From an uncultured Clostridia bacterium (GTDB lineage Bacteria; Bacillota; Clostridia; Oscillospirales; Oscillospiraceae): a stretch of 14,196 bases of DNA. The notes under the pieces are model-generated. The model was given only the letters and a program-made list of their open reading frames with translations, had not been told where the DNA came from and searched no databases. Position 1 is the first letter of the stretch, and every line of letters begins with the position of its first letter. Below, piece by piece: positions 1 through 5,331 of the stretch. The stretch is from the NCBI GenBank assembly GCA_946006895.1, contig CAMFZO010000018.1:1-14196 (forward strand), given 5' to 3'. The translations under genes were made by a program, and so were the position numbers.

Positions 1-43
1 TTCCTCTACGTCTCGTGGGCTCGGAGATGTGTATAAGAGACAG
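1..43 (+). other. Residual Illumina Nextera (P7 side) adapter, not genomic
   Basis: Bases 25-43 are the 19-base Tn5 mosaic end used in Nextera libraries (AGATGTGTATAAGAGACAG). Bases 10-24 are the fixed P7-side primer part (GTCTCGTGGGCTCGG). Bases 2-9 (TCCTCTAC) match the in-primer form of Nextera i7 index N712, and base 1 would be the last T of the P7 flow-cell sequence. The order P7-index-primer-mosaic end is exactly that of a library molecule. The contig therefore starts at a fragment end with untrimmed adapter, and genomic sequence begins at about base 44. This is not a genomic transposon. Confidence 0.97.
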
Positions 44-243
44 CCGTGGCAAAGATGGAGCGCGACGAGGAGAACGGCATGGACCCGGCAAAGGCAGGCG
101 CCTGTATCGCCAGGCTGGCGCTGAGGAAAAACGTCAAGCCTTTGTACGCCATTCGGGCAGATTATAAATTTCTGTCCGTCCTGGCGCGGCTCCTTCCCGT
201 TCGGCTGCTGAGCCGGGTGGTCTATCAGCTCTACGCAAAATAA
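44..243 (+). CDS. Short-chain dehydrogenase/reductase family protein, C-terminal end only (partial)
   Basis: Only the last 66 codons or so are present; the 5' end is lost at the adapter junction. The GTG at 46 is not a credible start, because the frame simply runs on from the adapter. The tail, with an RDEENGM-like stretch, a conserved helix before KPLYAIRADYKFL, and RLLPVRLLSRVVYQLY at the end, resembles the C-terminus of clostridial short-chain dehydrogenases, where this part forms a hydrophobic C-terminal extension after the Rossmann domain. The NAD(P)-binding glycine motif and catalytic Tyr-Lys would lie upstream and cannot be checked. The gene ends at TAA 241-243 and is followed by a hairpin terminator. 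The substrate is unknown, and the family call rests on the tail alone. Confidence 0.6.
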
Positions 244-256
244 GCGAAAACAGCAG

Positions 257-311
257 AAACAGCGCCCCGTTTCCCGGTACCGGATACCGAAGAAACGGGA
301 CGCTGTTTTTT
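257..311 (+). terminator. Intrinsic terminator after the partial dehydrogenase, possibly two-sided
   Basis: Bases 257-273 pair with 292-308 over 17 positions with one C-A mismatch, and the stem runs into six T residues (306-311). It closes the + strand gene ending at 243. Read on the - strand it also lies 14 bases beyond the stop of the FeoB-associated gene (325) and is followed by an interrupted T-rich stretch, so it may end the feo operon as well. Confidence 0.85.
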
Positions 312-324
312 CAGGCTCTCCCGC

Positions 325-495
325 TTATTGCTTATGGCAGGAGCAGTCGGTGGGGCAGCAGCCGCAATTGCCGCCGCAGGAGGCGCAGCCGTTTTTCCTG
401 CCCCGTACCAGCTTCACAACGATCAGCGCCACAACAAGGGCGAGGACAAGGCACACGAGAATGGTGGCGATATTTTCCGCGATCCATGCAAACAT
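325..495 (-). CDS. FeoB-associated Cys-rich membrane protein
   Basis: A 56-residue protein with one membrane helix (about residues 6-30), a short basic stretch (KLVRGRKNG) and a cytosolic-type tail holding seven Cys in 17 residues (C37, C40, C44, C46, C47, C51, C53) plus a His. This matches the small FeoB-associated family found next to feoB in Firmicutes. A role as a metal-handling or stabilising partner of FeoB is suggested by the family and context but not proven. I chose the ATG at 495 because AAAGGAG lies about 10 bases upstream; the in-frame ATG at 528 would add 11 unremarkable residues. The gene starts 42 bases after the feoB stop and is the last gene of the operon. Confidence 0.85.
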   Translation of the reverse strand: MFAWIAENIATILVCLVLALVVALIVVKLVRGRKNGCASCGGNCGCCPTDCSCHKQ

Positions 496-537
496 CTGAT
501 TTTCGCTCCTTTCATGAATTCCTGTCAAAATACGGCT

Positions 538-3030
538 TTATTTCACTTTGACCTTTTTTGTCAGCCGGGCGGCTTCTTGATAGGGCCGGAAGAGCAGATA
601 GCCCATGAGGGCCAAAATGGCGACGGCGAAGATCAGGCCGATGACATTGGCGTTTCCCGTGAAAAGGCCGCCGAACTGGTTGACCATCAGGGCGATGGCG
701 TAGGCAAAGCCGCACTGGTAGCCGATGGCGAACCAGGTCCATCTGCCGCTGTTCATCTCGCGCTTGATGGCACCGATAGCCGCGAAACAGGGCGCGCACA
801 GCAGGTTGAACACCAGGAAGGAGAAGCCGGTGATGCCGGTGAACGCGGCGGCCAGATTCTGGTAGACCGTTCCGGCGCCGCCGCCATAGAGGATGCCCAG
901 GGTGCCGACGATATTCTCCTTGGCCACCAGGCCGGTGATGGAGGCCACGGCAGCCTGCCAGTTGCCCCAGCCCAGAGGCTTGAAGATCCAGGCGATGGCG
1001 CTGCCGATGGCTGCCAGGAGGGAGCAGTCGATCTCCTCCTCGCTCAGCATCCGGAACGTGCCGTCCACAAAGCCGAAATAGGTGGTGAACCAGACGAAAA
1101 TGGTGGACAGGAGGATGATGGTGCCTGCTTTTTTGATAAAGCTCCAGCCGCGCTCCCACATACTGCGCAGGACATTGCCCGCCGTGGGCAGATGGTAGGC
1201 AGGCAGCTCCATGACAAAGGGCGCAGGCTCACCGGCAAAGGGCTTGGTCTTCTTCAGCATGATGCCGGAGACGATGATAGCGGCCATGCCGATAAAGTAA
1301 GCGGAGGTGGCGACCCAAGCGCTGCCGCCAAACAGAGCGCCGGCGATCATGGAGATAAAGGGCACCTTGGCGCCGCAGGGGATAAAGGTGGTGGTCATAA
1401 TGGTCATCCGGCGGTCCCGTTCATTTTCAATGGTGCGGGAGGCCATGATGCCCGGCACACCGCAGCCCGTGCCGATGAGCATGGGGATGAAGCTCTTGCC
1501 GCTGAGGCCGAATTTGCGGAACACGCGGTCCAGCACGAAGGCGATGCGGGCCATATAACCGCAGGCCTCCAGGAAGGCCAGCAGCAAAAACAGGACCAGC
1601 ATCTGCGGCACAAAGCCCAGCACCGCGCCGACGCCTGCCACGATGCCGTCGAGGATCAGGCCGTTGAGCCAGTCGGCGGTACCGGCCTTTTCCAGGGCGT
1701 TTCCGATGAGGACGGGGATACCCGGCACCCAGACGCCGTAGTCAGCCGGGTCCGGTGCTTCAAAGCCGTTTTCCCCCAGGTAGGCCACCGCGTCCACATA
1801 GGTCATGGGGACGGTGGTCTCTTCGTCGGCGGTGCCGGGGATGGTATCATACCAGGCGGTCATGGTGCTGACGGCCAGGGTCTCCTCATCCTCCACCTCC
1901 ACCGTGGCGGAATCGGATGCAGGCCGGAGGGCTTTCAGCTCCGCCAGGGCGGCGTCGGCGTCAAGATCCTCCGCCTCGGGATCGATCTCCGTGAAGGCGC
2001 TGACGGCCTGGACGGCTGCGGTGTAGTCGTCGCTCACTTCACTATAGGCGGAGGAACCGATGCCGAACAGGTGCCAGCCGTCACCGAACAGGCCGTCGTT
2101 GGCCCAGTCAGTGGCAAAGGAGCCGACAGTCACCATGGAGATGTAGTATACCAGGAACATGATTGCCGCGAAGATGGGCAGGCCCAGGAAACGGTTGGTG
2201 ACGATTCTGTCGATCTTGTCGGAGGTGGAGAGCTTTCCGGCGGACTTTTTCCTGTAGCAGGCTTTGATCACCGAGGCGATGTAGACATAGCGCTCGTTGG
2301 TGATGACGGATTCGGCGTCGTCGTCCATTTCCCGTTCGGCAGCCTTGATGTCCTCCTCGATGTGGGCCAGAGTGTCCGGGGCGATGTTCAGTTGGCTGAG
2401 AACCTTGTCGTCCCGCTCGAAGATCTTCACGGCGTACCAGCGCTGCTGTTCCTCCGGCAGGTCATGGACCGCCGCCTCCTCGATATGGGCCAGGGCGTGC
2501 TCCACACAGCCGGAGAAGGTGTGCATGGGGACGGTCTTTCCGTTCTGCGCGGCATCAATGGCGGCTTCCGCCGCCTCCATCACGCCGGTCCCCTTCAGCG
2601 CCGAGATCTCGACGATCTTGCAGCCCAGTTGGCGGGACAGCTCGGCGGTGTCGATTTTGTCGCCGTTCTTCTTCACCACGTCCATCATGTTGATGGCCAC
2701 GACCACCGGGATGCCCAGCTCGGTCAGTTGGGTGGTGAGATAGAGGTTGCGCTCCAGGTTGGTTCCGTCGATGATGTTCAATATGGCGTCGGGGCGTTCG
2801 CCCACCAGGTAGTTCCGGGCGACCACCTCCTCCAGGGTGTAGGGCGACAGGGAATAGATGCCCGGCAGGTCGGTGATGACCACACCGCTGTGCTTCTTGA
2901 GCTTGCCTTCCTTTTTCTCCACGGTGACGCCCGGCCAGTTGCCCACGAACTGGTTGGAGCCGGTCAGGGCGTTGAACAGGGTCGTTTTGCCGCTGTTCGG
3001 ATTGCCCGCAAGGGCGATTCTCAGATCCAT
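538..3030 (-). CDS. feoB: Ferrous iron transport protein B, with long acidic insertion
   Basis: The main Fe2+ import protein of the inner membrane. The N-terminal G domain shows G1 GNPNSGKT (residues 9-16), a switch Thr (T36), G3 DLPG (54-57), G4 NMMD (114-117) and G5 SALKG (143-147). A helical linker region follows to about residue 280. The membrane part begins near 281 and contains the conserved GCGVPGIMASRTIE gate segment (522-535), ERDRRMT, and a second Cys-containing core around 740-755 (LLCAPCFA). At 830 residues it is longer than the usual 650-770. The excess lies mainly between the first helix (281-303) and the conserved WLNGLILDGI segment (454-463): residues 322-436 are acidic, lack hydrophobic helices and should be exposed outside the membrane. 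The start has GAGAGGAT upstream. feoA genes lie upstream and a Cys-rich partner downstream. Confidence 0.97.
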   Translation of the reverse strand: MDLRIALAGNPNSGKTTLFNALTGSNQFVGNWPGVTVEKKEGKLKKHSGVVITDLPGIYSLSPYTLEEVVARNYLVGERPDAILNIIDGTNLERNLYLTTQLTELGIPVVVAINMMDVVKKNGDKIDTAELSRQLGCKIVEISALKGTGVMEAAEAAIDAAQNGKTVPMHTFSGCVEHALAHIEEAAVHDLPEEQQRWYAVKIFERDDKVLSQLNIAPDTLAHIEEDIKAAEREMDDDAESVITNERYVYIASVIKACYRKKSAGKLSTSDKIDRIVTNRFLGLPIFAAIMFLVYYISMVTVGSFATDWANDGLFGDGWHLFGIGSSAYSEVSDDYTAAVQAVSAFTEIDPEAEDLDADAALAELKALRPASDSATVEVEDEETLAVSTMTAWYDTIPGTADEETTVPMTYVDAVAYLGENGFEAPDPADYGVWVPGIPVLIGNALEKAGTADWLNGLILDGIVAGVGAVLGFVPQMLVLFLLLAFLEACGYMARIAFVLDRVFRKFGLSGKSFIPMLIGTGCGVPGIMASRTIENERDRRMTIMTTTFIPCGAKVPFISMIAGALFGGSAWVATSAYFIGMAAIIVSGIMLKKTKPFAGEPAPFVMELPAYHLPTAGNVLRSMWERGWSFIKKAGTIILLSTIFVWFTTYFGFVDGTFRMLSEEEIDCSLLAAIGSAIAWIFKPLGWGNWQAAVASITGLVAKENIVGTLGILYGGGAGTVYQNLAAAFTGITGFSFLVFNLLCAPCFAAIGAIKREMNSGRWTWFAIGYQCGFAYAIALMVNQFGGLFTGNANVIGLIFAVAILALMGYLLFRPYQEAARLTKKVKVK

Positions 3031-3052
3031 GACATATCCTCTCTTTCAATGA

Positions 3053-3066
3053 TTAGCTGTGACTAA
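3053..3066. promoter_or_regulatory. TTAG-N6-CTAA operator-like site upstream of feoB
   Basis: TTAG (3053-3056), six bases, CTAA (3063-3066). It is the third copy in this operon of a motif with exactly the same half-sites and spacing, here in the 59-base gap between feoA and feoB. No convincing promoter is visible beside it (a weak TTGCGG...TAATCA pair on the - strand at best). The half-sites and spacing resemble operators of DtxR/MntR-type metal regulators; the binding protein is inferred, not seen. Confidence 0.5.
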
Positions 3067-3089
3067 CTCGATGCCGCAAAAAGCCTGTG

Positions 3090-3311
3090 CTACGCGATCT
3101 CGATCATTTCCGCGTCCGCCTTTCGCAGCGACAGCTCATAGCCCCAGACCGTGACCTCGATGGGGTCGCCCAGGGGTGCTACCTTGCGGATACAGACCGT
3201 GACGCCTTTGGTCAGGCCCATGTCCATCAATCTGCGTCTGGTGGCGCCCTCGCCGTGGAGCTTCACCACCGTGACCGTGTCTCCGATGCTTGCCTGTCTG
3301 AGCGTTTTCAT
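3090..3311 (-). CDS. feoA: FeoA family protein (feoB-proximal copy)
   Basis: A 73-residue, single-domain SH3-like FeoA protein, thought to bind FeoB on the cytosolic side and support Fe2+ uptake. It shows the family pattern: an N-terminal ASIGDTVTVVKLHG strand region, the conserved RRRLMDMGLTKG segment (residues 25-36, arginine-rich turn followed by MG(L)), then a strand ending in VTVWGYELSLRKADAEMIEI. Length is normal for the family. The start is supported by GGAGG at 3321-3325, nine bases upstream of the ATG. It is the second gene of the operon, with 59 bases to feoB; a palindromic repeat separates it from the upstream feoA-like gene. Confidence 0.93.
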   Translation of the reverse strand: MKTLRQASIGDTVTVVKLHGEGATRRRLMDMGLTKGVTVCIRKVAPLGDPIEVTVWGYELSLRKADAEMIEIA

Positions 3312-3347
3312 TCTCCGTTTCCTCCTTTTTATTGCTGATTCTTGATT

Positions 3348-3390
3348 AATACTGATTCTTGATTAAAATGTTTAATCAAGAATCAGTATT
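3348..3390. repeat. Perfect palindrome with 20-base arms between the two feoA genes
   Basis: Arms 3348-3367 and 3371-3390 are exact reverse complements around a 3-base centre. A third copy of the 15-base unit CTGATTCTTGATTAA lies at 3335-3349, directly repeated with 3352-3366 at a period of 17; the inverted copy is 3372-3386. In the operon mRNA this forms a long AU-rich hairpin starting 4 bases after the stop of the first feoA gene, ending ahead of the Shine-Dalgarno of the second. No U-tract follows, so it does not look like a normal terminator. It could be an RNA stability or attenuation element, or a tandem binding site. Confidence 0.85.
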
Positions 3391-3394
3391 AGTA

Positions 3395-3607
3395 TCAAAT
3401 CATGATCTTCCGCGCCATTTCCCTGTCAAGGGCCACGCGGGAGCCCTTGACGTTGACGATCAGGTTCCCGCCCAGCGTGTTGACGACGGTGACAGTACCG
3501 CCGACCACAAAGCCCAGGTTTTCCAGGTGTTTTTTCACCTCAGGCGAGCCGCCGATCTTTCGGATGATGTTTTCCTTTCCCGCATCCGCAAACGCAAGGG
3601 GCATCAT
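3395..3607 (-). CDS. FeoA family protein (promoter-proximal copy)
   Basis: A 70-residue FeoA domain of the other common Firmicutes type: MMPLAFADAGKENIIRKIGG, then EVKKHLENLGFVVGGTVTVV, GGNLIVNVKGSRVALDREMA and a final RKIMI. It differs clearly from the second FeoA in the operon, so this is not a recent duplication. Tandem FeoA proteins next to feoB are known in Firmicutes and may act on FeoB together. I chose the ATG at 3607 because GGAAGG sits eight bases upstream; an in-frame GTG at 3637 would translate the Shine-Dalgarno region itself. It is the first gene of the feo operon, about 86 bases after the predicted transcription start. Confidence 0.92.
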   Translation of the reverse strand: MMPLAFADAGKENIIRKIGGSPEVKKHLENLGFVVGGTVTVVNTLGGNLIVNVKGSRVALDREMARKIMI

Positions 3608-3643
3608 GGCTGGTCCCTTCCTTTCCTTTTTGTCCACCTTTAG

Positions 3644-3657
3644 TTAGTTATAACTAA
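3644..3657. promoter_or_regulatory. TTAG-N6-CTAA operator-like palindrome in the feo leader
   Basis: TTAGTTATAACTAA is a perfect 14-base palindrome, with TTAG and CTAA half-sites six bases apart. It lies in the 5' leader of the feo operon, about 36 bases after the predicted start point. Together with the sites at 3676 and 3053 it forms a set of three with the same spacing, which suggests one metal-responsive repressor. Confidence 0.6.
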
Positions 3658-3675
3658 TCCTTAGGCGGTAAAACC

Positions 3676-3693
3676 GGTTAGCTTTCGCTAACC
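3676..3693. promoter_or_regulatory. TTAG-N6-CTAA operator-like site at the feo start point
   Basis: GGTTAGC-TTTC-GCTAACC is a perfect inverted repeat with 7-base arms and a 4-base centre; its core is TTAG-N6-CTAA (3678-3691). It begins seven bases downstream of the -10 box of the feo promoter and so covers the expected transcription start, a classic place for a repressor. The half-sites recall DtxR-family (MntR/IdeR-like) operators; the identity of the regulator is inference. Confidence 0.65.
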
Positions 3694-3699
3694 TCATAC

Positions 3700-3728
3700 A
3701 TCATAGCCTATGCTTCAGCATTTGTCAA
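3700..3728 (-). promoter_or_regulatory. Promoter of the feo operon
   Basis: On the - strand, TTGACA (3723-3728) and TATGAT (3700-3705) are separated by 17 bases, close to the sigma-A consensus. An A/T-rich palindrome GGAAAAATTTTTCC (3739-3752) just upstream could act as an UP element. The expected start point near 3693 coincides with an operator-like inverted repeat. Confidence 0.88.
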
Positions 3729-3753
3729 TAGACTTTTTGGAAAAATTTTTCCC

Positions 3754-3793
3754 ATTAAAAAACGCACAGGGAGTTTTCGCTCTCCCTGTGCGT
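3754..3793 (-). terminator. Intrinsic terminator of the bile salt hydrolase gene
   Basis: A 12-base perfect stem (3762-3773 with 3782-3793, core CGCACAGGGAG) with an 8-base loop, followed on the - strand by six T residues (3757-3762). It lies 26 bases after the hydrolase stop and shields the feo promoter from readthrough. Confidence 0.93.
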
Positions 3794-3819
3794 GTTTCAA
3801 GGGTCCGGATTCTGGACAT

Positions 3820-4794
3820 TCAGTTTTCCATTCGGATCTGTTCCTTTTGGCGCAGCGGATAGCGGACCGGAAGCTCCGCGTCCAGGTCCTCGTTGAACAT
3901 ACTGACGCCGGTGATCTGGTGGTTTTCGTAGGTGGTATAGTAGTAAATCCCCGTATCCGCGCTGCAGCAGGAGGTGTAGATGGTCAGCTCATATTTTCCG
4001 CCGCCCAGGTCGCAGCAGCCTCTCTGCTGCTCCACGGAGCCGAGAATGTGGAAGAACTGGTTAACGCTCTCCTCCTCTGACGTGCCGGAAAGGGAATTCA
4101 TCTTCACAAAGGCCACGCGGACAAAGCGGGACTGAGAGGACAGGTCACCGGGAAGCCCCAGGCCGCCCATGCCGCGGCTGTAGACCTGCAGCGGCAGCGC
4201 ACTGCTGAAGTGATTCTCCGGCGTGGAGGCGGACAGGTTCCTGTAGTTGTTCAGGCAGAACATCTGCTGGTCAAAGGGCGGATTGTTGGTCAGCACGCCC
4301 ACGGGATTATCATAGACGCGCAGCCCGTCGGCCACGGATTCCACCGTAAGGGCACCGGTGCGGTCGGCGATGAGCCAGTGCTGCCGGGCCAGAGGCAGCG
4401 CGTCACTGAAGGGAATGTCCACCAGATTGATCTTGTTCAGCAGCGTCCTTGCCTCGTCCAGCGTGGCGCACTGCCCCAAGATCCAGGGGATGAACTCAAA
4501 GGGCGTCACATTGTCCCGGTTCTCGCGGGGCGGATGGTATTCCGCGTTGCCCACGAAATTCAGGGAGGCCATGCCCAGTCCCTTTTCGTTGACCGCGTCG
4601 TAATACAGCGGATAGTCCCCCTCCACGTGGGCCATGCCGATCATGGCGTAATGCTGCCGCAGCTCTCCTGCGCAGCGGAACAGGAAGGGGTACCGGCGCG
4701 GCGTCACCGTAACCTCGTCTCCGTAGGAGAATTCATAGTCCAGTGTGCGTCCGAAATAAAAGCCTTTTGTCCGGTAAGAAGCTGCTGTACACAT
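3820..4794 (-). CDS. bsh: Choloylglycine hydrolase family protein, probable bile salt hydrolase
   Basis: An Ntn hydrolase expected to cleave the amide bond of glycine- or taurine-conjugated bile acids in the cytosol. After removal of fMet the nucleophile Cys2 (MCTAASY) becomes the N-terminus, so there is no signal peptide. Other active-site residues are in place: R16, D19, N79 (in SLNF), N170 (in GVLTN) and R223 (in QSRFVRVAF). The 324-residue length and close pattern match to clostridial bile salt hydrolases (VNEKGLG, GVLTNNPPFD, YTSC, GIYYYTTYEN) favour this over penicillin V acylase, which shares the fold. The loop at 206-208 reads S-R-G before GMGGLGLPGD, the S-R-X type that I recall being linked to glycine-conjugate preference. 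AAGGAT lies nine bases upstream of the start. It is monocistronic with its own terminator. Confidence 0.92.
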   Translation of the reverse strand: MCTAASYRTKGFYFGRTLDYEFSYGDEVTVTPRRYPFLFRCAGELRQHYAMIGMAHVEGDYPLYYDAVNEKGLGMASLNFVGNAEYHPPRENRDNVTPFEFIPWILGQCATLDEARTLLNKINLVDIPFSDALPLARQHWLIADRTGALTVESVADGLRVYDNPVGVLTNNPPFDQQMFCLNNYRNLSASTPENHFSSALPLQVYSRGMGGLGLPGDLSSQSRFVRVAFVKMNSLSGTSEEESVNQFFHILGSVEQQRGCCDLGGGKYELTIYTSCCSADTGIYYYTTYENHQITGVSMFNEDLDAELPVRYPLRQKEQIRMEN

Positions 4795-4820
4795 AGCGAT
4801 CGATCCTTTCCATTATTTAT

Positions 4821-4853
4821 ATAATAGTATGCACTTGCTGCCCGGCCGCAATT
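4821..4853 (-). promoter_or_regulatory. Possible promoter of the bile salt hydrolase gene (weak)
   Basis: On the - strand TATTAT (4821-4826) could be a -10 box. The only -35-like sequence is TTGCGG (plus-strand CCGCAA, 4846-4851), 19 bases away and within a stem-loop. The A/T-rich patch stands out in this GC-rich context, but spacing is poor and the start point is uncertain. Confidence 0.35.
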
Positions 4854-4873
4854 CACCTTGCGCCCGGGCAGCA
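4836..4873. other. GC-rich stem-loop between the DUF3343 gene and the hydrolase gene
   Basis: TGCTGCCCGG (4836-4845) pairs perfectly with CCGGGCAGCA (4864-4873), and CGCAA/TTGCG (4847-4851/4858-4862) extends the stem inward after one C-C mismatch, leaving a 6-base loop. It lies 12 bases past the stop of the DUF3343 gene. No T-tract follows on either strand, so it may be a U-less terminator, an RNA processing site or part of the hydrolase promoter region. Confidence 0.6.
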
Positions 4874-4884
4874 GTAAACATATG

Positions 4885-5124
4885 CTATTCGTATTGCCGC
4901 AGAAGCTCCGCGCCGCCGTCCGTCAGACGGTACACCGCCTCGGTGTCGCCGTCCAGAAGCGCAAAGCCCGGCTCCTCGGCACGGTAGAACACACAGGTGC
5001 CGCAGGAGGAGGAGATCTTTCTCGGGACCGGCGCCATTCTGGCCGTCAGACCCGCCGCCGTCATGGCCCGGTGGGTCTTCAGCGCCGCCAGGTGGGTGTG
5101 GAATGTGGCGAGATAGTCTGTCAT
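4885..5124 (-). CDS. DUF3343 family protein (putative Se/S carrier-like)
   Basis: A 79-residue soluble protein that resembles DUF3343, described as a putative selenium/sulfur carrier-like family. Visible marks are the N-terminal TFHTHLAALKTHRAM strand-helix, the PVPRKISSSCGTC segment and two Cys (C41, C44) in a redox- or chalcogen-carrier-like CxxC. DUF3343 proteins are often found beside YedE/YedF genes. Its ATG overlaps the stop codon of the upstream TusA-like gene by four bases (ATGA), implying translational coupling, and GGAG lies five bases upstream of the ATG. It is the last gene of the three-gene unit. Chemistry is not shown by the sequence; carrier of persulfide or selenide on Cys is an inference. 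Confidence 0.8.
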   Translation of the reverse strand: MTDYLATFHTHLAALKTHRAMTAAGLTARMAPVPRKISSSCGTCVFYRAEEPGFALLDGDTEAVYRLTDGGAELLRQYE

Positions 5125-5330
5125 AGCTTCTCCAGCCTGAGGGAGTATTCCTCGTCCTCCAGCTCCTTCACCGTCACGCGGTAACCGGCGTGGGCAGCGA
5201 AACGGCTGACGTTTTCCTTGGCGGTAGCGTTATCCACCAGCACCTCCAGAGCGTCGGGATGCTCTTTTTCAATGGCCTGCTTGGTCTTGATGACAGGCAG
5301 CGGGCAGGAAAGACCTCTTGCGTCGATCAT
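5121..5330 (-). CDS. TusA/SirA-like sulfurtransferase domain protein (YedF-type)
   Basis: A 69-residue TusA-fold protein. The N-terminus MIDARGLSCPLPVIKTKQAI carries the family CPxP motif with the carrier Cys at residue 9, followed by the two-strand, two-helix pattern (ALEVLVDN, ENVSRFAAHAGYRVTV). Located between a YedE-type transporter and a DUF3343 gene, it probably accepts a sulfur or selenium atom on Cys9 for delivery to a biosynthetic step. Selenium-associated YedF proteins are usually about 200 residues with a second, DsrE-like domain; here only the TusA domain is present, and the DUF3343 gene follows at once. The ATG is one base after the yedE stop, with AAGGAG seven bases upstream of the start. 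Confidence 0.88.
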   Translation of the reverse strand: MIDARGLSCPLPVIKTKQAIEKEHPDALEVLVDNATAKENVSRFAAHAGYRVTVKELEDEEYSLRLEKL

Positions 5331-5331
5331 A

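Noticed and set aside
25..43. Tn5/IS50 mosaic end as evidence of a transposon
   Set aside because: It is joined to the Nextera primer and index in library order, so it is a sequencing artefact.
328..3066. Very long open frame (912 codons) on the + strand opposite feoB
   Set aside because: It is antisense to a textbook feoB over its whole length, has low-complexity Gly/His/Asp/Gln-rich translation typical of GC-rich antisense frames, shows no known domain and no good ribosome site.
3608..3637. GTG start at 3637 for the first FeoA protein
   Set aside because: It would translate the GGAAGG ribosome binding site; ATG 3607 is correctly spaced and gives the usual family N-terminus.
3820..4794. 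Penicillin V acylase instead of bile salt hydrolase
   Set aside because: The fold and catalytic Cys are shared, but the residue patterns around VNEKGLG, GVLTN, YTSC and the C-terminus follow clostridial bile salt hydrolases. Not excluded without an assay.
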